Shown: positions 8,001-11,914 of the stretch, in pieces
Numbering within the stretch: the stretch's first letter is position 1
Layout: every line of letters begins with the position of its first letter
Assembly: GCA_036847245.1 (NCBI GenBank)
Contig: DAIUAL010000097.1
Location: forward strand, 1 to 11,914
Direction: 5' to 3'
DNA: 11,914 bases
Source of the DNA: UBA4661 sp002405405
Lineage (GTDB): Bacteria > Bacteroidota > Ignavibacteria > Kapaibacteriales > UBA4661
The notes under the pieces: generated by a model
Seen by the model: only the letters and a program-made list of their open reading frames with translations
Told to the model about the DNA's origin: nothing
Databases searched by the model: none
Made by a program: the position numbers and the translations under genes

Positions 8001-8746
8001 ATATACCCCTCAAGCGGCAGAGGCAAAGTATTACGCTCGGCAGTTGTCCAGTATTCTGTCAGAAAACCAAAAGCACGAGTACCAAAAGGATCGAGTAATG
8101 CTGAGAGCATTTTATTATCAAGGTCGCGCAGAAATGCACCGGCGACGCTTTGCAAAGATATTAAGGCAATACCCTGTACATATACGGCAATAAAATTGCG
8201 AAAGATCAAGCCACACGCAAAAAAGAGTGCTCCCATGAAGATGACATTCGGCAGAACAGCATAAATGTAGGGATTCACATAACCTGCAAAGGAGAATGGT
8301 GCAATTTTTTCCGCCGGAATCCATCCCGCAATCGGAGCGATAACTGAACCGAGCCATAAACCAAGAGGCGGAGCGAGAAGCACTAATGCCATGACAATCA
8401 CAGAACCAAGATACCGCCCAACAACATAACTGAACTTCGTCATGCCGGTGGTAAAGAAGAGTTCGTGCGATTTCATCTCCATATCGCGGATCATCGCAGT
8501 GCCGGCAATACCCGATAGCACAATGGCACTCACAATCGACATAATCAATTGTACTTGAGCAATCACAATCGGTGCATTATGAAACACCTTACCTACGCCA
8601 CCGCCGATTTGTACAAACTCGGTGGTCATAAAAAGAAATGTCAGCAGGAAGAATAAACCGAAGTAAATCCAAAAGGTTACCTTACGAAGATTGAATCGAA
8701 GATCAAACTTGATAACGCTCCATGTCAGTTGGAGTGTACTCATCAT
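5081..8746 (-). CDS. ABC-2 permease fused to M1-family zinc peptidase domain
   Basis: This is a 1221-residue fusion. Hydrophobic stretches suggest 13 membrane helices: six in the first ABC-2 half (about 23-42, 58-82, 113-138, 160-182, 185-206, 251-271), six in the second (about 330-346, 361-386, 408-437, 459-477, 482-498, 529-550) and one more at about 572-594. Basic residues lie after helix 6 (281-286) and before helix 13 (R562, R564, R567, R568). By the positive-inside rule this puts the C-terminal ~620 residues outside the cytoplasm. That part is M1-like: HELAH (954-958), zinc-ligand candidate E978 in SESLAEY, and a YNKG element (Y1034) where M1 enzymes carry the catalytic tyrosine. The usual GAMEN motif is absent; IPYSEDIG (926-933) is in its place. 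The gene overlaps the ABC ATPase as ATGA and has a strong ribosome binding site, so the two should form one exporter complex. The transported substrate is unknown. Such fusions are known mainly from Bacteroidota-type genomes. Confidence 0.9.
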   Translation of the reverse strand: MMSTLQLTWSVIKFDLRFNLRKVTFWIYFGLFFLLTFLFMTTEFVQIGGGVGKVFHNAPIVIAQVQLIMSIVSAIVLSGIAGTAMIRDMEMKSHELFFTTGMTKFSYVVGRYLGSVIVMALVLLAPPLGLWLGSVIAPIAGWIPAEKIAPFSFAGYVNPYIYAVLPNVIFMGALFFACGLIFRNFIAVYVQGIALISLQSVAGAFLRDLDNKMLSALLDPFGTRAFGFLTEYWTTAERNTLPLPLEGYMLWNRVLWLALGISIFLLTYQLFRFSSQAITLRARKNKQDDTAIEHVSSPRPRVLQYFEVETSWSQFFASIGFYFRDIIRSGPFIAITLIGMIQFAVNARQAGRLYDGTVYPVTYVMFDVINSFTLYMLIIMVYYSGELVWREKTLKLDQIADALPASRLAVLLSKITALSMVSAVLYGFTIIGAILTQTLKGYTNYELPVYLVGVYGIDWVSMIQLVILSFMVQIVVGNKYFGHFIVISIFIGQAFLSELGLEHPMWYYAQSRFGTYSDMNGYIPFWRAGVSYTLFNSAIAIVLVCLAYVLQQRGTEQGFIARIRIARRQATPLALAAVAGAVILSVVSGGWVWYNTNVLRVYRTQKQEEQLRVDYEKTYRAKYLHFPQPRIVATSIHVDLFPEEHRYVSWGTHTFVNKTDKPIDTLYLSYNSDLTLLKAEVNRPASIIRNDTVAGIRLLKLQTPLAPQDTATLLFSFGRLGQSFATPTEIVDNGAFLNNNNVTCTFGYDEGGELSDPDKRKKYGLPERADVPKLGDSISRLNTYISQDADRIDFEAVVSTSPDQIAIAPGYLQAEWKANVPYRKDLGERRYFHYKMDAPILNFYSFQSAQYVVERDVWKDPTGKNDVKIEVYYHPTHGYNVKTMIAATKKGLDYFTKNFSPYQHRQFRIIEFPRYASFAQSFANTIPYSEDIGFLRRMTGEEDEIDFTFFVTAHELAHQWWAHQVIGAAQEGSTMMSESLAEYSALMVMKQNYGDDMMRRFLKHELNDYLRGRGNERKAEQPLMRNRNQSYIHYNKGSHVLFALADQIGEERVNQALAKYIKAVGFQSAPYTNAEEFVGFLRRETPDSLHYMLADLVEKITLFDNRAVSAVSTKQADGTYAVTLSISAKKMYNDSLGNETPVPLGGGSVNAEYIDIGVFAKSDGSSTTLGKPLYLKKHRIDNAQTQITIVVPSEPAKAGIDPYNKLIDRVIADNVVSVQQK

Positions 8747-9657
8747 TGTACACCTCCTGTTTGTTGTCCTAACGATGCTTTTTGTGCGCTTGCAATTGTT
8801 GCGAAATAGACATCTTCAAGATTAGCTTCCACAGCACGCCATGATGAATCCGGCTGACTATCGGCAAGAATATGAATCTGCGGTTTGCCGGCAATCAGGC
8901 GTGAAGAGATTACATGAAAATTCTGTTGAAAATGTTCTAACTCTGTTGTCAACACATCTTTCCGCCATACTTTACCTTGCACATTAGCTATAACTTCTTC
9001 GGGCGTACCGGACAGTGCGACTTGCCCTTGATTGATAATCGCCATAGTCGAGCATAATTCACGAACATCTTCGACAATGTGCGTGGAGAGAATGACGACA
9101 ATATCTTCGCCCAGATCTGCCAGTAGAATCAAAAAACGATGTCGCTCGGTCGGGTCAAGTCCAGCTGTCGGCTCATCAACGATAATCAGACGCGGATCTC
9201 CCAAGAGTGCGATAGCAATACCCAAGCGTTGTTTCATACCGCCTGAAAAGCCCCCTACACGCTTGTTACGCACCGAGTACAGATTGACGCGCTCGAGCAA
9301 ATACTTCACAATCTGTTTTCGATCACGCGCCAAGCTAATTCCTTTCAATACTGCAAAATGGTCTAAAATTGACTCGGCAGATAAGGTTGGATACAAGCCA
9401 AACTCTTGAGGCAAATAACCTAAATTTTTTCGCAGAACAGCTTTGTTCTCTTCACTGGCAAGTACATTCAAGCCATCAAAAATAATTTCACCTTCATCAG
9501 CATCTTGAAGCGTCGCAATCGTACGCATGAGTGAAGATTTACCGGCACCATTCGGACCGAGCAAGCCGAACATGCCACGCGGAATCGTCAGAGAAATCCC
9601 CCGTAAGGCATGAACACCATTGGGATATGTTTTAGAGAGATTGGTAATACGAAGCAT
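8743..9657 (-). CDS. ABC transporter ATP-binding protein
   Basis: This 304-residue ATPase powers the ABC-2 type permease encoded directly downstream. All nucleotide-binding elements are present: Walker A GPNGAGKS (34-41), Q-loop YLPQ (81-84), signature FSGGMKQR (137-144), Walker B LIIVDEP (157-163) and the switch histidine in STH (191-193). The last ~100 residues are the variable C-terminal region usual for this subfamily. The frame is open back to a TTG at 9750, but the extra 31 residues are hydrophobic and unlike the family, while the ATG at 9657 gives the canonical MLRITNLSKTY beginning. No Shine-Dalgarno site precedes that ATG; the leader is pyrimidine-rich. The TGA stop overlaps the next gene's ATG by 4 nt, so the two are likely translated together. 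Because the permease carries both membrane halves, two copies of this ATPase probably pair with one permease chain. Confidence 0.93.
   Translation of the reverse strand: MLRITNLSKTYPNGVHALRGISLTIPRGMFGLLGPNGAGKSSLMRTIATLQDADEGEIIFDGLNVLASEENKAVLRKNLGYLPQEFGLYPTLSAESILDHFAVLKGISLARDRKQIVKYLLERVNLYSVRNKRVGGFSGGMKQRLGIAIALLGDPRLIIVDEPTAGLDPTERHRFLILLADLGEDIVVILSTHIVEDVRELCSTMAIINQGQVALSGTPEEVIANVQGKVWRKDVLTTELEHFQQNFHVISSRLIAGKPQIHILADSQPDSSWRAVEANLEDVYFATIASAQKASLGQQTGGVQ
8751..8758 (-). promoter_or_regulatory. Strong Shine-Dalgarno site for the permease-peptidase gene
   Basis: Read on the minus strand this is AGGAGGTG, nearly the full anti-Shine-Dalgarno complement, with 6 nt between the GGAGG core and the ATG at 8746-8744. 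A second in-frame ATG follows immediately at 8743-8741. The site lies inside the last codons of the ABC ATPase gene. It fixes the permease start and shows that this organism does use Shine-Dalgarno initiation at some genes. Confidence 0.75.
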
Positions 9658-9725
9658 ACGCACCACAAAAAAGAAGAATGTGAAGGAAGAAAGAACTACT
9701 ATATCAGGGATTGCAACAGACACAT

Positions 9726-9754
9726 GTAATATGTAAAAAAAATGGATCAATCAA
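9726..9754 (-). promoter_or_regulatory. Possible sigma-70-like promoter for the ABC/M1 operon
   Basis: On the minus strand TTGATT (9754-9749) and TATTAC (9731-9726) are separated by 17 bp. Each matches 4 of 6 consensus bases. The element ends about 70 nt before the ATPase start. The T-rich spacer is suggestive, but AT-rich intergenic sequence gives such matches by chance, and Bacteroidota-type promoters follow a different consensus. Confidence 0.3.
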
Positions 9755-10080
9755 ACCATATGAAATACACTCACAGCACGGTATTGTGGAAGCCCCCTGT
9801 GTGAGACTGTATGATGGCATACATGCTTATATCGTACCAGTATGATTTTTGTTGCATCATCCGATATGTATTTCTTGTTACCATACGGATTTCTTCGCTG
9901 TGCATTTCTCTTTCGTGGCTTTTCAAAAGGAATTCTTTCTACCGAAAAAATGTTCAATTCGCCACGAGCGAAATCTCCAAAGAAATCACGAAATTGCGTG
10001 TCTCAATCAAACATGTCTTGATCTGATATGCTTACGCAGTGTGCTATTTCCTTTTTTGTTTCATTTATTTTTCTTGCTCC
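9755..10080. other. Divergent intergenic region without a supported gene
   Basis: With the ATPase leader this makes a 423-bp gap between two divergent genes. It contains only short frames (at most about 70 codons on either strand) with no recognisable domain and no ribosome binding site. I found no tRNA-like fold, no terminator and no long repeat. A 5-bp stem TTCGC/GCGAA around 9959-9973 is too small to interpret. The stretch before 10081 is pyrimidine-rich. It should hold the promoter of the acyl-CoA dehydrogenase gene; TGATATGCT at about 10024-10032 could be an extended -10 element, but no good -35 goes with it. Confidence 0.5.
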
Positions 10081-11226
10081 ATGCTTTCTTTCCAGTTCTC
10101 TGAAATTCACGAAGAAGTTCGCCGTACAGCACGGTCATTTGCCAACGACAAAGTCAAGCCCACAGCTGTGGAGCGCGACAAAACAGGGGAATTCCCACAT
10201 GAGATTATCAAGGAATTAGGCGAGCTTGGTTTTTTGGGTATGATGGTATCGCCTGAATGGGGCGGCTCCGGTTTTGATGCCGTAAGCTATGTTATTGCAA
10301 TGGAAGAAATTTCCAAAGTCGATGCGAGTGTTGGTGTCGTTATGTCCGTAAACAATTCGTTGGTATGCTGGGCATTGGAAAAATATGGCACCGATGCACA
10401 AAAAGAAAAATATCTGCGTCCGCTTGCAAGTGGTCAAGTCATCGGCGCATTTTGCTTGAGCGAACCCGAAGCCGGCTCTGATGCAACATCACAGCACACT
10501 GTTGCCGTACGCGATGGCGATGACTGGTTGATTACCGGCACAAAAAACTGGATTACTAATGGTACCACGTCAACCTACTATCTTGTTCTTGCGCAAACGG
10601 ATCGCGACAAAGGTTACAAAGGCATTTCATGTTTCATCGTTGAAAAAGGTATGCCGGGCTTTACACAGGGTATCAAAGAGGATAAGCTCGGCATTCGCTC
10701 AAGCGATACATGCTCGCTTGGCTTCGATAATGTACGTGTACCGGCAAGTAATATGCTTGGCGAACCCGGTCGTGGTTTTAACATTGCCATGGAAATTTTG
10801 AATGGTGGTCGTATCGGTATTGCAGCGCAAGCATTAGGTATTGCACAAGGAGCATTTGAGGCGGCATTAGCATACTCCAAAGAGCGCAAAGCATTTGGTA
10901 AACCCATTGCCGAGTTACAAGCAATTCAATTCAAATTGGCAGAAATGTCTGTAAAAATTGAAGCCGCGCGTTTGCTGACACTCAAAGCCGCTACGATGAA
11001 AGATAATCATGAACGCTTTGTCCGCGAAGCGGCTGAAGCGAAACTCTTTGCCTCAAAGACTGCCGTAGAAGTTGCTCTCGAAGCAATCCAAGTTCATGGT
11101 GGTTATGGCTATGTCCGCGAGTACTTGGTCGAACGCTTTTTACGTGATGCGAAAATCACAGAGATCTACGAAGGCACGAGTGAGATTCAACATATCGTGA
11201 TTGCTCGCGAGTTGATTCGTGGTTAA
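10081..11226 (+). CDS. Acyl-CoA dehydrogenase, short-chain type
   Basis: This 381-residue flavoenzyme is predicted to oxidise acyl-CoA to trans-2-enoyl-CoA using FAD and to pass electrons to electron-transfer flavoprotein, in fatty acid or branched-chain degradation. Length and motifs fit the butyryl/short-chain branch: GAFCLSEPEAGSD (122-134), NWITNG (156-161) lining the flavin, YSKERKAFG (265-273), QVHGGYGYVREY (337-348) and IYEGTSEIQ (362-370). E364 sits where the catalytic base of this branch lies. The frame is open to an ATG at 10039, but that adds 14 hydrophobic residues foreign to the family, so I chose 10081, where MLSFQFSEIHEEVRR aligns with the usual start. No Shine-Dalgarno site precedes it. 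Chain-length specificity cannot be read from sequence alone, and no ETF or thiolase gene is in the window. Nineteen of 20 arginine codons are CGC or CGT, which I use as a native codon reference. Confidence 0.92.
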   Translation: MLSFQFSEIHEEVRRTARSFANDKVKPTAVERDKTGEFPHEIIKELGELGFLGMMVSPEWGGSGFDAVSYVIAMEEISKVDASVGVVMSVNNSLVCWALEKYGTDAQKEKYLRPLASGQVIGAFCLSEPEAGSDATSQHTVAVRDGDDWLITGTKNWITNGTTSTYYLVLAQTDRDKGYKGISCFIVEKGMPGFTQGIKEDKLGIRSSDTCSLGFDNVRVPASNMLGEPGRGFNIAMEILNGGRIGIAAQALGIAQGAFEAALAYSKERKAFGKPIAELQAIQFKLAEMSVKIEAARLLTLKAATMKDNHERFVREAAEAKLFASKTAVEVALEAIQVHGGYGYVREYLVERFLRDAKITEIYEGTSEIQHIVIARELIRG

Positions 11227-11294
11227 GAGTATTCATACACAAAGTATAACTCTGCATCGCCGTGTATGGCACACATCGTATAGATAAAAACAAA

Positions 11295-11323
11295 GGCGCG
11301 TAGGAAAGCTATTCTTACGCGCC
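11295..11323. terminator. Bidirectional Rho-independent terminator
   Basis: GGCGCGTAGGAA (11295-11306) and TTCTTACGCGCC (11312-11323) form a 12-bp stem around a 5-nt loop. On the plus strand the one non-Watson-Crick position is a G-U pair, and CTCTTTATT follows. On the minus strand that position becomes an A-C mismatch, but TTTGTTTTT follows the stem, a stronger U-tract. It sits between the convergent acyl-CoA dehydrogenase (68 nt after its stop) and Rieske genes (29 nt after its stop) and can serve both. Confidence 0.85.
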
Positions 11324-11352
11324 CTCTTTATTCCTCATGACTCGTGAAACAC

Positions 11353-11772
11353 TTACGAGAACACCCGCAAAACCGTACCGGTCAGAGATGTATGATACGA
11401 TTGTAATGCTTGATATGTCGGTCCGCTTATTACACTTCCTGTTTTTGAAAATGTTGCACCGTGCAAAGGGCATCGAAAATTGTTACTTGCTTGCAACCAT
11501 TGAATCGTTCCACCTTCATGTGTGCATGCCGCTTGAAATGCAATAAATTCATTTGTTCCTGTGCGAGCAACAATCACACCGTCACGAACCAGAAAGCCAC
11601 CGACAGACTGCAATGCTTGCCCCGCTGTTGTAGCAAGATCAACGGAAAAATCTACATTCGATGGAGCTGTAGGGCTACTCGAACAACTTGACAAACAACC
11701 ACCACACAATGGCGCGGCAATAACAACAAGCGATACTGTAGCAGCTCTCTGCAAAAACTCTTTGCGATTCAT
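11353..11772 (-). CDS. Rieske [2Fe-2S] protein, probable lipoprotein
   Basis: This 139-residue protein has a Rieske cluster site: CTH (C83, H85) and CPLH (C101, H104), with 15 residues between H85 and C101. The two extra cysteines that form a disulfide in cytochrome bc1/b6f Rieske proteins are missing (CTHEGG and CPLHGA), so it is closer to the ferredoxin-type group and probably a small electron carrier. The N-terminus MNRKEFLQRAATVSLVVIAAP is a signal peptide with an RK pair that resembles a weakened Tat motif. LSSC (27-30) fits a lipobox, which would anchor the mature protein by C30; C23 and C26 lie just before it. Its partner is unknown; no cytochrome b or oxygenase gene is nearby. The ATG at 11772 has AAGGA a few bases upstream (about 11778-11782), supporting the start. 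Transcription should end at the shared hairpin downstream. Confidence 0.88.
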   Translation of the reverse strand: MNRKEFLQRAATVSLVVIAAPLCGGCLSSCSSSPTAPSNVDFSVDLATTAGQALQSVGGFLVRDGVIVARTGTNEFIAFQAACTHEGGTIQWLQASNNFRCPLHGATFSKTGSVISGPTYQALQSYHTSLTGTVLRVFS

Positions 11773-11852
11773 AGATTCCTTGTACTCAATACTTGGTGAA
11801 AAAAGACACGCATTAACAATAAAAGTTTTTTGTACTTCGGCAAAGTCGCTCT

Positions 11853-11881
11853 CTTTTACTGAGCATTAGGTGACCTGTCAA
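11853..11881 (-). promoter_or_regulatory. Possible sigma-70-like promoter for the Rieske gene
   Basis: On the minus strand a perfect TTGACA (11881-11876) is followed after exactly 17 bp by TAAAAG (11858-11853), which matches 4 of 6 bases of the -10 consensus. This would give a leader of about 75 nt before the ATG at 11772. It is the best promoter-like match I noticed in the window, though unproven and near the edge. Confidence 0.4.
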
Positions 11882-11914
11882 TAATAACCCGAAGGGAAGA
11901 AAATACGATACAAT

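Noticed and set aside
9658..9750. N-terminal extension of the ABC ATPase to a TTG at 9750
   Set aside because: The added residues are hydrophobic and unlike the family, and the TTG falls in the proposed -35 region; the ATG at 9657 gives the canonical ATPase N-terminus.
9751..10026. Short open frames of about 70 codons on both strands of the intergenic gap
   Set aside because: They overlap each other on opposite strands, show no recognisable composition or motif and lack initiation signals.
10039..10080. Hydrophobic leader on the acyl-CoA dehydrogenase
   Set aside because: Fourteen cysteine- and phenylalanine-rich residues come from pyrimidine-rich non-coding sequence; acyl-CoA dehydrogenases are cytoplasmic and align from the ATG at 10081.
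11461..11869. Plus-strand frames opposite the Rieske gene
   Set aside because: They are shadows of the minus-strand Rieske gene, whose cluster motifs and signal peptide settle the coding strand.

Overview
The window reads as bacterial chromosome, moderate in GC and densely coded. It probably comes from the Bacteroidota/Chlorobiota/Ignavibacteriota side of the tree. The support is the ABC-2 permease fused to an M1 peptidase (a gene type I associate with that group), a Rieske lipoprotein whose N-terminus is typical there, and few clear Shine-Dalgarno sites. No rRNA or tRNA gene was seen, so the placement is an inference.

Positions 1-5001 (+ strand) hold a type III-like restriction-modification operon. 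It starts with the 3' end of a mod DNA methyltransferase gene that runs off the left edge and ends with a complete res helicase-nuclease gene. Two extra genes lie between them: a DUF488 protein with a Panacea-like N-terminal region, and a conserved protein of unknown function whose stop codon overlaps the res start. Spacing is tight throughout (20 nt, 12 nt, then a 1-nt overlap), so the four genes probably act together. The two middle genes use arginine codons very differently from mod and from the acyl-CoA dehydrogenase gene further right, which suggests they joined the operon later. This is the most interesting part of the window.

Positions 5028-9754 (- strand) hold a two-gene operon: an ABC ATPase, then a very large permease carrying two six-helix ABC-2 halves, a thirteenth membrane helix and an M1-type zinc peptidase domain predicted to lie outside the cytoplasm. 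The two reading frames overlap by ATGA, a strong ribosome binding site precedes the permease, and a hairpin with a U-tract follows it.

Positions 9755-10080 contain no supported gene. Positions 10081-11226 (+) encode an acyl-CoA dehydrogenase, and 11353-11772 (-) a small Rieske iron-sulfur lipoprotein. These two converge on a shared bidirectional terminator. A sigma-70-like promoter is proposed for the Rieske gene near the right edge. The right half looks like ordinary chromosomal metabolism and transport; the left operon looks like an accessory defence module.
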